Assembly: GCA_002437245.1 (NCBI GenBank)
Contig: DJOQ01000042.1
Span: 1 to 17,716 of the forward strand
Reading direction: 5' to 3'
Length of the DNA stretch: 17,716 nucleotides
From: Ruminococcaceae bacterium UBA6434
Lineage (GTDB): Bacteria; Bacillota; Clostridia; Oscillospirales; Acutalibacteraceae
Positions 6,588-13,726 of this stretch are shown one piece after another; positions within the stretch are counted from its first letter, which is position 1; each line of letters starts with the position of its first letter. The notes beneath the pieces are model-generated. The model searched no databases and was not told the DNA's origin. It worked only from the letters and a program-made list of their open reading frames with translations. The translations under genes were made by a program, and so were the position numbers.

Positions 6588-6631
6588 AAGCTCCGATAGG
6601 CACTATAGCTCCTATCGGAGTCTTTTGTTTT
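6588..6631 (+). terminator. Rho-independent terminator after the kinase gene
   Basis: CTCCGATAGG (6591-6600) pairs perfectly with CCTATCGGAG (6611-6620) across a 10-base loop. A T-rich run (tcttttgtttt) follows. It closes the XRE-LytTR-kinase operon. Confidence 0.9.
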
Positions 6632-6779
6632 AATGACACAATACACGTCATCGGTTGTTTTTTGACATAAAACGACGAATTTGTTATTTATTTGCCTAAA
6701 AAGTACGTTTTTATTCATATTACGTTCACAAATAGACTGTATTATATTTATCAACAAATGTCTATAAAGGGGAAGACTT

Positions 6780-7493
6780 ATGGAGAAAAAGAGGCTTGAC
6801 AAGGAAAAAATCAAAAACACAAATCAAAAATTAAAAAAGAATTTCTTTGAAATAGATGATGATAATCATCTCAGCGGTTATGAAGTTTTCTATATCTTTA
6901 TGATCTGCAATGTTATAGGCTACTGCGTGGAGATGGTATTCTGCTATCTCAAACACGGATACTGGGAGAGCCGTCAGTCGCTTATATACGGTCCTTTCGG
7001 CTTGGCTTACGGTCTCGGTGGAGTGCTTTTAAGCTATCTACTGTTTAAAGACACGAAAAAAGCTTGGTGGAAGGTATTTATTAAGTCGTATATTTGGGGC
7101 ACCGTCGCCGAATATATCTGCTCTCTCGGCGAAGAACTTGTGTTCGGTCACGTCTCTTGGGATTACAGCAAAATGCCGCTCAATATCAACGGCAGAGTTT
7201 GTGCTCTTTATTCGGTATTCTGGGGGCTTATGGGTCTTGTATGGGTTAAACTCATATATCCCTTGTTTATAAAGCTGATACATAAAATACCGCTTAAAAT
7301 AGGCAAGGTGCTTTTCTGGATAATGTTTATACTGATGCTTATCGACATCATTTTGTCCTGTGAAGCCGTGTCCAGAAGAAATGCCCGCGACAAGGGCGTA
7401 CCGCCGCAGAACCGTTTTGAGCAGTTTATGGATAAGCACTATACGGACGAATTCCTTGATAAGGTTTACGCAAACGCCGTTGCGACATCTTAA
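6780..7493 (+). CDS. PF06541-type membrane protein (putative ABC transporter permease)
   Basis: A 237-residue membrane protein with a highly charged N-terminus (1-30) and about five hydrophobic segments (near 33-55, 72-90, 98-115, 142-160 and 175-192). The sequences CNVIGYCVEMVFCYLKHGYW, SLIYGPFGLAYGLGG and WDYSKMPLNINGRV are the hallmark of the family annotated ABC_trans_CmpB, or ABC transporter type IV permease. In that family W-D-Y-S and N-G-R are conserved. The transport role is only a database label; no ATPase partner is nearby. AAAGGGGA precedes the ATG by seven bases. The C-terminal 40 residues are polar (FEQFMDKHYTDEFLDKVYAN) and probably cytosolic. It stands alone as a transcription unit between the agr terminator and a 373-base gap. 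Confidence 0.8.
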   Translation: MEKKRLDKEKIKNTNQKLKKNFFEIDDDNHLSGYEVFYIFMICNVIGYCVEMVFCYLKHGYWESRQSLIYGPFGLAYGLGGVLLSYLLFKDTKKAWWKVFIKSYIWGTVAEYICSLGEELVFGHVSWDYSKMPLNINGRVCALYSVFWGLMGLVWVKLIYPLFIKLIHKIPLKIGKVLFWIMFILMLIDIILSCEAVSRRNARDKGVPPQNRFEQFMDKHYTDEFLDKVYANAVATS

Positions 7494-7866
7494 CGGCGCA
7501 AAGATTGCACATTACATCATCTGTACGGCATAGTATGTACTGTGCAGCCTTTAAGATAAAGCTTTGAGCAAACGACGGCGTATCACGCCGTTAGGTGAGC
7601 GAGCCCACACTTTACCTTGTATTCTTTCAGAAACACAAAAGCCGAAGTAAAGACTTTGCATTCTTTGAGTGTTCAGCCTTTTCTTCGGTATATTTTTTGT
7701 CCCGATAGCAGCGAATATGTGTAAATCTACAAGCCTTTACACATCATAATTCGTTATAATTAACAAATAAGAGTACCTCGTTTTTTACGTAAATTTAACG
7801 CAAATTTGTGGTACTCTTTATATTTTTATGTTAAAATTAGATAAATTTATGTTTGGGAGGAAGACG
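7494..7866. other. Non-coding, hairpin-rich gap before the symporter gene
   Basis: No gene is visible. Three stem-loops are. TGCACA (7506-7511) pairs with TGTGCA (7541-7546), with an inner TACAT/ATGTA stem. ACGGCGT (7575-7581) pairs with ACGCCGT (7585-7591). AAGAGTACC (7769-7777) pairs with GGTACTCTT (7810-7818), with an inner AAATTT/AAATTT pairing and a T-rich stretch after it. A TATAAT at about 7755 has no good -35 box. The last hairpin would be in the leader of the symporter mRNA or would end the preceding unit. Confidence 0.5.
7769..7829 (+). terminator. Possible terminator or leader attenuator before the symporter
   Basis: A perfect 9-bp outer stem (7769-7777 with 7810-7818) encloses an AT-rich inner stem (AAATTT at 7791-7796 and 7802-7807). 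It is followed by tatattttta. The long loop is unusual for a simple terminator. It lies about 40 bases upstream of the ribosome binding site of the next gene. Confidence 0.4.
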
Positions 7867-9369
7867 ATGGAAAATAAAATACTTGATGATCCTAACAGGA
7901 AATACGTCCCTAAAAAAGAATTTATAACATATTCCGTTTCTGCGCTCGGGCAGGGTATGATATATGCGATAATGTCGTCGTATATATCCGATTTTTACTT
8001 AAATGTACTTCGCGTTACTCCTATATTTGTATTGCTTCTTATGCTTTTAGCGAGAATATGGGACGCAATCAACGACCCTCTTATGGGTATGATAATGGAC
8101 GCTCACGAGCCGAAACACGGCAAAATGCTGACTTATATTATCGCAACACCGATTCCGATAGCTTTGCTTACGCTGTCGCTGTTTTACGCTCCGGATATTT
8201 CAATGACCGCAAAAATGATATATGCGTCCGTTACATATGTTTTGTGGGGGATGATATACACCATGTCGGACGTTCCGTTCTGGAGTCTCCCGAACGCGAT
8301 GACGCCGAACCCCTCGGAGCGCGGCAGCATACTGTCTATTGCAAGAACAACCAACGGTATAGGCTCCGCCGTGCCTATGGCTATATTTATGATACTCGGA
8401 TTTGTTCTTCCGTCGCTTACCGGACTTTCCGGTCTCGCACTTGAAAAGACAAAGTATATGACAATTGCTCTGGTAGCGTCGATAATAGGCAATTTGCTTT
8501 TCGTAATGACCTATTTCAGAGTAAAAGAGCGTGTAAAAATACCCAAGCCGCCGAAGCGCCGAAAGGGCGAGCCTTCCTCTTTAAAGCTTATATTTAAATG
8601 TAAACCGCTTATGCTTGTTGTTATAATGGGCATATTGGCGTCCGGCAGATATATGTATCAGGCGGCGGCTATACACGTTGCAAGATATTCGTTCTATATC
8701 GGAAAAGACCTTACCGGTCTGTCACCCGAAGAGACGGAGCAGGCGCTTCAGTCGAGTATATCGCTTGTAAACACGGTGTTTGCCGTAGCCACGGCTGTCG
8801 GTATGTTCGGCGCTATGCTTATAGTCCCGAAACTTATCAAAAAGGTTTCCTATAAAAAACTTATAGTCGTTTCCTGCATACTCGGATTTGTTTCGAGCTT
8901 TGTTACCTTCTTTATCGGATACAATCACTTCTGGGCGTGCATACCGTTTGTTATGCTTTCTTGTGTTCCGTGCGGCGTTATAAACTGCGTATCCTCAGCA
9001 ATGGTCGGCGACTGTCTCGACTATATGGAGCTGACAACGGGGCGCAGGCAAAACGGACTCGGAAATGCCTGCCAGTCATTTGTAAATAAACTCGGCAACG
9101 CGGTTTCCACAAGCGTTATAGTGCTTATGTATATTCTGACCGAGCTTGACCTTAACAAAATCGGAACCTCTTATACCGTAAATCCGCTCACTATGTCGCA
9201 TGGCATAAGATATGGTATGTTCTCACTCATTTCGATAGTTCCAGGCATATCTCTTCTCCTTTGTATGATACCGATGTTCTTCTATGACCTCACAGGCGAC
9301 AAAAAAGAGTGTGTGACAAAAGAACTTGCCGAGAAACGCGTAAAAGAGGGTATGGTAATCAGCGAATAA
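7867..9369 (+). CDS. GPH-family (glycoside-pentoside-hexuronide) MFS symporter
   Basis: The 500-residue protein has about twelve hydrophobic segments and the GPH/MelB signature in its first loop, LARIWDAINDPLMG (61-74), followed by the D-x-x-x-x-x-x-G-K loop (MDAHEPKHGKM). A later GPH-type segment is GDCLDYMELTTGRRQNGLGN. Proteins of this family import glycosides or other small solutes with sodium or protons; the substrate cannot be read from sequence. The start at 7867 follows GGGAGGAAGACG, whereas the in-frame ATG 13 codons upstream has no site. No glycosidase gene adjoins it, so the context does not name a substrate. It is followed by a 160-base gap and another membrane protein. Confidence 0.88.
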   Translation: MENKILDDPNRKYVPKKEFITYSVSALGQGMIYAIMSSYISDFYLNVLRVTPIFVLLLMLLARIWDAINDPLMGMIMDAHEPKHGKMLTYIIATPIPIALLTLSLFYAPDISMTAKMIYASVTYVLWGMIYTMSDVPFWSLPNAMTPNPSERGSILSIARTTNGIGSAVPMAIFMILGFVLPSLTGLSGLALEKTKYMTIALVASIIGNLLFVMTYFRVKERVKIPKPPKRRKGEPSSLKLIFKCKPLMLVVIMGILASGRYMYQAAAIHVARYSFYIGKDLTGLSPEETEQALQSSISLVNTVFAVATAVGMFGAMLIVPKLIKKVSYKKLIVVSCILGFVSSFVTFFIGYNHFWACIPFVMLSCVPCGVINCVSSAMVGDCLDYMELTTGRRQNGLGNACQSFVNKLGNAVSTSVIVLMYILTELDLNKIGTSYTVNPLTMSHGIRYGMFSLISIVPGISLLLCMIPMFFYDLTGDKKECVTKELAEKRVKEGMVISE

Positions 9370-9554
9370 TGTTTTTTGCCGCAGATAAGCCGTAAATATT
9401 TGTATGTTAAATCAAACTTTAATCTAATCTTAATAATTTTTCTCTTTACAATCTTGTCAAATGTGTTATCCTATAAGAAAAGACTTAACATAATTTTAAA
9501 ATGTGTTGAAAAAGATTTGGAGGAGTAAATACGAAGGCTTATATAAACCGTATA

Positions 9555-10313
9555 TTGCACGGCGAAAACAAAGCAAAAAAATGGGAGATAATATATTGGT
9601 GGGTTCTCAGAGCCGTTATGGTTGCGGCGCTTATCGATTCGATTTTCGTGAGAAAAGACGTTCAGCAGAGCTTGCAGACAGCCGCCAATTTACTCCTTAT
9701 GTTCCTGTGGGAAATATTTATGCTTTTTTCGGAAAAACGGTGGATGCACTATGTTCCCTCATATATTCAGGACTTTTTGGCGGCAGGGCTGTTTATGGGC
9801 TCGTTCGGCGGCGCATATATGGACCTTTACTACAGCTTTCCGGCATATGATGTTGTAATGCACAGCGTCGGCGGTGTTCTTTGTACGTTTGTCGGATATG
9901 AAATTCTCGTCTGTATGCAAAAGCGCGACAAGGTTAAAGTGGATTTGCCGATTATTATTCTCGGTGCGTTCGGTATATCGTTTTTTGCAGGTACTGCCTG
10001 GGAGCTGTTCGAATTTACGTTTGACCAGGTAGCTCCGCAAATAGGCGACGCGCAGCATTGGTCGTTTGCCCTTGCCGAAAAGGCGGCAGAAGAGCACGGC
10101 ATAGGCTTGCCTAATATAATCCCTGCGAGAGACCCCATGCGCTATGCTCTTATTGATACTATGGAGGATACCGTATGCAATACGGTAGGCGCCGTTGTGG
10201 GTTGGATAATTTTGAAAATCAGGCCGTATCACCACACGGGCAAGCACAACGTAAACGACCTTTTCAATACATATGCAAGGGAGAATAAGGCCGCGGAAAG
10301 CGTAAAAAATTAA
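9555..10313 (+). CDS. Multi-pass membrane protein, remote YjdF/DUF2238 resemblance; start probably ACG at 9531
   Basis: About 252 residues, with hydrophobic segments near 16-30, 41-56, 68-85, 97-117, 131-148 and 205-220. Spaced motifs YDVVMHSVGG, GTAWELFEFTFDQ and DTMEDTVCNTVGAVVGW recall the D-H-G / WE-x-x-E / D-x-x-x-D-x-x-x-N-x-x-GA layout of YjdF/DUF2238-like proteins of unknown function. The only standard start in frame is TTG at 9555. It lies 30 bases from an excellent GGAGGAG (9519-9525). The in-frame codon at correct distance is ACG (9531), which would add KAYINRI after the initiator. The true start is therefore probably ACG 9531, or an ATG lost by mutation or sequencing error. It ends 17 bases before a strong terminator. 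Confidence 0.75.
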   Translation: MHGENKAKKWEIIYWWVLRAVMVAALIDSIFVRKDVQQSLQTAANLLLMFLWEIFMLFSEKRWMHYVPSYIQDFLAAGLFMGSFGGAYMDLYYSFPAYDVVMHSVGGVLCTFVGYEILVCMQKRDKVKVDLPIIILGAFGISFFAGTAWELFEFTFDQVAPQIGDAQHWSFALAEKAAEEHGIGLPNIIPARDPMRYALIDTMEDTVCNTVGAVVGWIILKIRPYHHTGKHNVNDLFNTYARENKAAESVKN

Positions 10314-10329
10314 AATAAAAATGAATTAA

Positions 10330-10368
10330 AAAAATCGGTACGGTAACTTTTGCCGTACCGATTTTTTT
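10330..10368 (+). terminator. Rho-independent terminator
   Basis: AAAATCGGTACGG (10331-10343) pairs with CCGTACCGATTTT (10353-10365) around a 9-base loop, and the stem runs into seven Ts. It ends the transcript of the upstream membrane protein. Upstream As also allow it to act in reverse. Confidence 0.92.
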
Positions 10369-10429
10369 GCATATCAAGGCGCGGACGACGCAAAATACTA
10401 AACGCAGTAAAACGTGTCGGGGTGCTCAT

Positions 10430-11221
10430 ATGAAAAGGTTATTTAAAATGTCGACTGTAATTTTAATTGTACTTATTGTTTTTTCGGCGTGCGAAAAAAA
10501 CGAGAGCGTCGGCGGAAAAATCTCGTCATTTCCGCCGCGCGGCGAACGTGTCGTAACGGCAATAGGCGATTCGATAGCCGCCGGCTACGGGCTGGATTCG
10601 CAGGATGACAATTATTTAAAGCTGTTTTCCGACAATATCGGAGCGGTGTTAAACAATGATGCCGTCAGCGGTTATGACAGTGGCGAGGTGCTGTCGGCTT
10701 TATCCGATGAAAAGGTTGCGGCAGACATAAAAAATGCGGATATAGTTGTAATATCCGTAGGCGGAAACGATTTTTTTCACCGCAAAGACATTATGATAGA
10801 CGCACTTAAAAATGCCCTGCTGCACGGCGAAGGTTTCTTTCCCGAGGAAGTGACGAATATATATGAAGAATACGAAAAAAATCTTTCCTGCATAATTGAC
10901 GGGATAAAAAATATAAACCCGGAGGCTTATATCATAGTGCAAACGGTTTACAACCCGTTTTTAAAACAGACGCTGAGTTTTTCTTATATAAACGTGGGTA
11001 AAACGGTAAACAGATATGTTACCCGTCTTAACGACTCGATAGAGACCGTTTGCAAAACAAAAAGCAGGGTTTTTGTTTTTGACGTTGCTGCGGAAATGAA
11101 TGAGGACGCCGAAAATTTTTACGGCACGGAGGAAAAGCTCGACATTCACCCCACAAAGCGTGGACACGCTACGCTGGCAAGGGTGTTTACCGAAAAATTC
11201 ACCGAGCTTTTAAATGACTGA
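10430..11221 (+). CDS. SGNH/GDSL-hydrolase lipoprotein
   Basis: A 263-residue secreted esterase-like enzyme. MKRLFKMSTV plus a hydrophobic run ends in the lipobox FSAC with Cys21, so it is predicted to be lipid-anchored on the outer face of the membrane. The SGNH blocks are present: block I AIGDSIAAGYG with nucleophile Ser48, block II Gly81, block III VGGND with Asn113, and block V DIHPTKRGH with Asp238 and His240. Typical substrates are acyl esters of lipids or cell-wall polysaccharides; none is shown here. I start at the ATG at 10430 (MKRLF), which has GGGGTG upstream and puts the signal peptide at the N-terminus; the frame extends 21 codons upstream with no signal. It converges on yitT, leaving 23 bases. 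Confidence 0.9.
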   Translation: MKRLFKMSTVILIVLIVFSACEKNESVGGKISSFPPRGERVVTAIGDSIAAGYGLDSQDDNYLKLFSDNIGAVLNNDAVSGYDSGEVLSALSDEKVAADIKNADIVVISVGGNDFFHRKDIMIDALKNALLHGEGFFPEEVTNIYEEYEKNLSCIIDGIKNINPEAYIIVQTVYNPFLKQTLSFSYINVGKTVNRYVTRLNDSIETVCKTKSRVFVFDVAAEMNEDAENFYGTEEKLDIHPTKRGHATLARVFTEKFTELLND

Positions 11222-11244
11222 ACGCGGCGCCGCGCAAAGTGAAA

Positions 11245-12048
11245 TTAACCCCTGAAGCCCTCTCCGATTATTTCGTTGGCGCCTATAACCACAGAAAAAG
11301 CCTTTGGGTCGGTTTCTTTGACGGCTGCCGTAAGAAAAGCCGCCTCCTGTATTTTTACGGCGGTTATTAAAACGCTCTTTTCTTTATCCGTGTATCCTCC
11401 GCGCGCATTTAATATGCTGACTCCGCGGTGAAATTCATTCGTTATTCTTTCTTTTATCTCTTTGCCGTGTTCGGTCACTATAAATATCAGCTTTCCGTCG
11501 CCCGCACCGTAGAGAATATAGTCAATGGTTTTTGAACTTAAATATATCACGATTATTGAATAAAGCAGGTTTTCGACGCTTTTATACACGAAAAACGACG
11601 AACCGACCACTAAAATGTCAAAAAATAAAATAATCCGCCCCATAGACAGGTGCGGATGTTTCAGTTTGATAAGCTTTGCCGCCGTGTCAACTCCGCCCGT
11701 GGTTGCGTTGCGAAGAAAGACAAGCGCCAGACCGGCGCCTCCGGTTACCGCGCCGAAGAGCGACGAGAGCAATCGGTCACCCGAATATACGGGTAAAAAG
11801 GCGGAGGTGTAATCTATTGTAAACGATACGATAAATGTGGCGGCAAAAGTTTTGGTTATAAAGCTTTTGCCGAGCTTTTTATATGCCAAAAAGAAAAGCG
11901 GTATATTCATAATAAACACAGCCGTGCCGATGGGTAACGAAAAAAGCCTGTTGAGAATGGTGGCTATTCCCGTAAAGCCTCCGTTTATTATACCGTTGGG
12001 TGCAAGAAAAGTGTTTACGGAAACGGCATATAATATGCCGCCCGCCAA
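11245..12048 (-). CDS. YitT-family membrane protein (DUF161 + DUF2179)
   Basis: The N-terminal half has about five membrane segments with family motifs VNTFLAPNGIINGGFTGIA and FLRNATTGGVDTAAKLIK. The last 80 residues (GKLIFIVTEHGKEIKERIT, RGVSILNARGGYTDKEK, AFSVVIGANEIIGEGF) form the cytosolic DUF2179 domain with conserved GG-Y and IIGEGF. The function of the family is unknown. The TTG at 12048 is the only standard start but falls inside the first helix and has no ribosome binding site. The open frame upstream reads TYKTAREFTVSIFYF, as a YitT N-terminus should, back to an ATA at 12096 beside the stop of mrnC (12086-12088). A coupled non-standard start there is likely. Third gene of the pfkB-mrnC operon. 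Confidence 0.85.
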   Translation of the reverse strand: MAGGILYAVSVNTFLAPNGIINGGFTGIATILNRLFSLPIGTAVFIMNIPLFFLAYKKLGKSFITKTFAATFIVSFTIDYTSAFLPVYSGDRLLSSLFGAVTGGAGLALVFLRNATTGGVDTAAKLIKLKHPHLSMGRIILFFDILVVGSSFFVYKSVENLLYSIIVIYLSSKTIDYILYGAGDGKLIFIVTEHGKEIKERITNEFHRGVSILNARGGYTDKEKSVLITAVKIQEAAFLTAAVKETDPKAFSVVIGANEIIGEGFRG

Positions 12049-12085
12049 GAAATAAAATATGCTGACCGTAAATTCTCTTGCGGTT

Positions 12086-12493
12086 TTATAAGTTATTTTC
12101 CCCGTCTGCGTTTTCTTCGCCGCCTTCGCATATCATACGGAACAGCTCGTCGAGGCGTTCTTCGTCGCCTTTTAAAAACAGCCATCCGAATAAGCTCTCG
12201 AGCCCGGTTGCGTAGTGGTAATCACCCTCCGATTGATTTTTCGGCGTGTGATTTGTGTGAGCGTTTCTGCCGCGCTTTAAAACCGATAATTCGTCCTCGG
12301 TCAAATGCGGCATTATAAGCTTTGCCGCTTTTGCCTGAGCCGCGGCGTTGACCGTTTTTACCGAAAGCTTATGTAATTTGTCGGCAGGGCGGTTTGCTTC
12401 GAGCACAAGACGTTTTCTTGCAAGCAGTCCGTAAACGGCGTCGCCGAGAAATGCGAGAGTCAGGGGACTTAAATTATTTATATTATTTTCCAT
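12086..12493 (-). CDS. mrnC: Mini-ribonuclease 3
   Basis: Mini-RNase III is a dimeric RNase III catalytic domain lacking the dsRNA-binding domain; in Bacillus it matures 23S rRNA. This 135-residue protein has LAFLGDAVYGLLARKR with catalytic Asp18, the conserved KRGRNAHTNHTPKN (73-86) and YATGLESLFGWLFLKG with catalytic Glu99. Length and motif order fit the family. AAGGAAC precedes the ATG. The gene is ten bases downstream of the PfkB-family gene and its stop overlaps the probable start of yitT. It usually neighbours cysS and a TrmH/RlmB methyltransferase gene in Firmicutes, so the partner set here is atypical. Confidence 0.93.
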   Translation of the reverse strand: MENNINNLSPLTLAFLGDAVYGLLARKRLVLEANRPADKLHKLSVKTVNAAAQAKAAKLIMPHLTEDELSVLKRGRNAHTNHTPKNQSEGDYHYATGLESLFGWLFLKGDEERLDELFRMICEGGEENADGENNL

Positions 12494-12503
12494 TATTTGT
12501 TCC

Positions 12504-13418
12504 TTATCCGAAAAATTTGATTTTGTATTCGCGGAATTTTTTGAGCAGTTCTTCCTCTGTGAGATACTCGGTGAGACAGCCTACGCCCGTTACGCATTTG
12601 CCGCCGGTTATATTTCCGAGCAGTATGCAGTCCCTGAACCGATAGTCGTTGAAAAGACCGTACATAAATCCGGCAAGAAATGCGTCTCCGGCACCGGTGG
12701 AGTCAACGCGCACATATTCGTCAATGACGGGAACGGTAAAAGCTTTGCCGTCCTCCATGCCCATACAGCCGTCCTTATCAAGCTTGACTACGGGATTTTT
12801 AAAGTGTTTTGACAGCACAGAAAGCGCTTCTTCTGGCGATGCGGTTTCGGTTATTTTCATAGCTTCCTTTTGATTGGGGACGTAGTAGTCGCAAAGCTCT
12901 ATAAGGTCACGGTAAAGCGAAAAGCTCATGTCGTCGGTATAGCCCGTGTCCAAAACCAAAAGCGCGCCCTCGTCTTTTAATTTCCTGTATACGTCATGGT
13001 ATCCGTTTTGAACCTCAACTATTTTGGCGCCCTTTGACATTCGGTAAATTTTTTCCGCGGTGTCGTCGTTTTCTTCGGCGTCGGGGCCGTAGGTTACAAA
13101 TGTGCGGTCCTCGGGAGTTATCATTGCGGACGTAATATTAAGAGGCAGCACGCCGCCTTCGTACAGATTTGTTATTTCAACACGGTTATCGCGATACTCG
13201 TTGGCTGCAAAGTCCGAAAACATATCAAGACCGAGCCAGGTGGCGGTTTTAACGGGGAGATTCAGTCTGCCGAGATTTACCATAGTGCCGGGGACTCCTC
13301 CGCCGAGACACAGCTTGAAACCGTCGGAATAAAGCTCTTCGCCCATCTTCGGCAGTCTTTTAAGTCCCGCATAGAGAATATCTATGTTTGTTTTACCCGT
13401 TCCTGCTATAAAAGACAT
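12504..13418 (-). CDS. PfkB-family carbohydrate kinase
   Basis: A 304-residue ribokinase-fold kinase. The N-terminal sugar-binding part has FIAGTGKTNIDILYAGL and LCLGGGVPGTMVNLGRL. The C-terminal signature DSTGAGDAFLAGFMYGL begins at residue 239 and carries the catalytic base Asp245 and the anion-hole glycines. The PfkB family phosphorylates ribose, fructose, adenosine, ketodeoxygluconate and similar compounds. The opening GTG-x-x-NIDILY and the GGG-x-PG motif are also seen in clostridial paralogues of unknown substrate, so I give no symbol. AAAGGAAA lies before the ATG. It leads the operon with mrnC and yitT, from the promoter at 13481-13509. Confidence 0.88.
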   Translation of the reverse strand: MSFIAGTGKTNIDILYAGLKRLPKMGEELYSDGFKLCLGGGVPGTMVNLGRLNLPVKTATWLGLDMFSDFAANEYRDNRVEITNLYEGGVLPLNITSAMITPEDRTFVTYGPDAEENDDTAEKIYRMSKGAKIVEVQNGYHDVYRKLKDEGALLVLDTGYTDDMSFSLYRDLIELCDYYVPNQKEAMKITETASPEEALSVLSKHFKNPVVKLDKDGCMGMEDGKAFTVPVIDEYVRVDSTGAGDAFLAGFMYGLFNDYRFRDCILLGNITGGKCVTGVGCLTEYLTEEELLKKFREYKIKFFG

Positions 13419-13480
13419 TTTAATTTTCCTTTCGCTTCGCTTACTTGTGTCAAAAATACTCTCATCGTGATATATCTGTT

Positions 13481-13509
13481 ATCATACAACATTTTAAGGT
13501 ATAAGTCGA
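13481..13509 (-). promoter_or_regulatory. Putative promoter of the pfkB-like/mrnC/yitT operon
   Basis: Read leftward: TCGACT (13509-13504), a 17-base spacer, then TATGAT (13486-13481). Both boxes are near the vegetative consensus and lie about 65 bases upstream of the kinase start. Confidence 0.5.
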
Positions 13510-13666
13510 GGTGTAAAATGCATAAATTACCGTTTTGCGGCATTGTATTGTACTGAAGACGGCAGGGGATTGTCGCCGAAAAGGCGTTCTTATGCAGGTT
13601 TTGGCTCGACAGCTTACAATCGTAGTTAACACTGATATAAAAGCGAGTCCCGATTTTAATTTTTTA

Positions 13667-13695
13667 TTGACTTTGCATAGCTTCTATAATAAAAT
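13667..13695 (+). promoter_or_regulatory. Putative promoter of the M28-like peptidase gene
   Basis: TTGACT (13667-13672), a 17-base spacer and TAAAAT (13690-13695) form a vegetative promoter. A TATAAT at 13685-13690 overlaps it but lacks a good -35 box. GAGAAGGAG follows before the start codon. Confidence 0.6.
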
Positions 13696-13726
13696 ATTAG
13701 GTATACTTTTGAGAAGGAGAATTTAT

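Larger units (their letters stand above)
13419..13726. other. Intergenic region between divergent pfkB-like and peptidase genes
   Basis: No gene is visible in these 308 bases. It holds a promoter for each flanking gene (13481-13509 leftward, 13667-13695 rightward). Between them lies AT-rich DNA with a short GCC/GGC hairpin near 13575. A frame in register with the peptidase is open here but shows no homology-like composition or binding site. Confidence 0.5.

Noticed and set aside
6412..6651. Leftward frame across the kinase end and its terminator
   Set aside because: It reads through the terminator stem and is antisense to the GHKL glycine box; no start signal.
9759..10247. 162-residue open frame antisense to the YjdF-like membrane gene
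   Set aside because: Low-complexity basic composition and full overlap with a better-supported gene.
11223..11234. Perfect palindrome CGCGGCGCCGCG between convergent genes
   Set aside because: It has no loop or T tract, so it is not a terminator, and one short GC palindrome alone is not informative.
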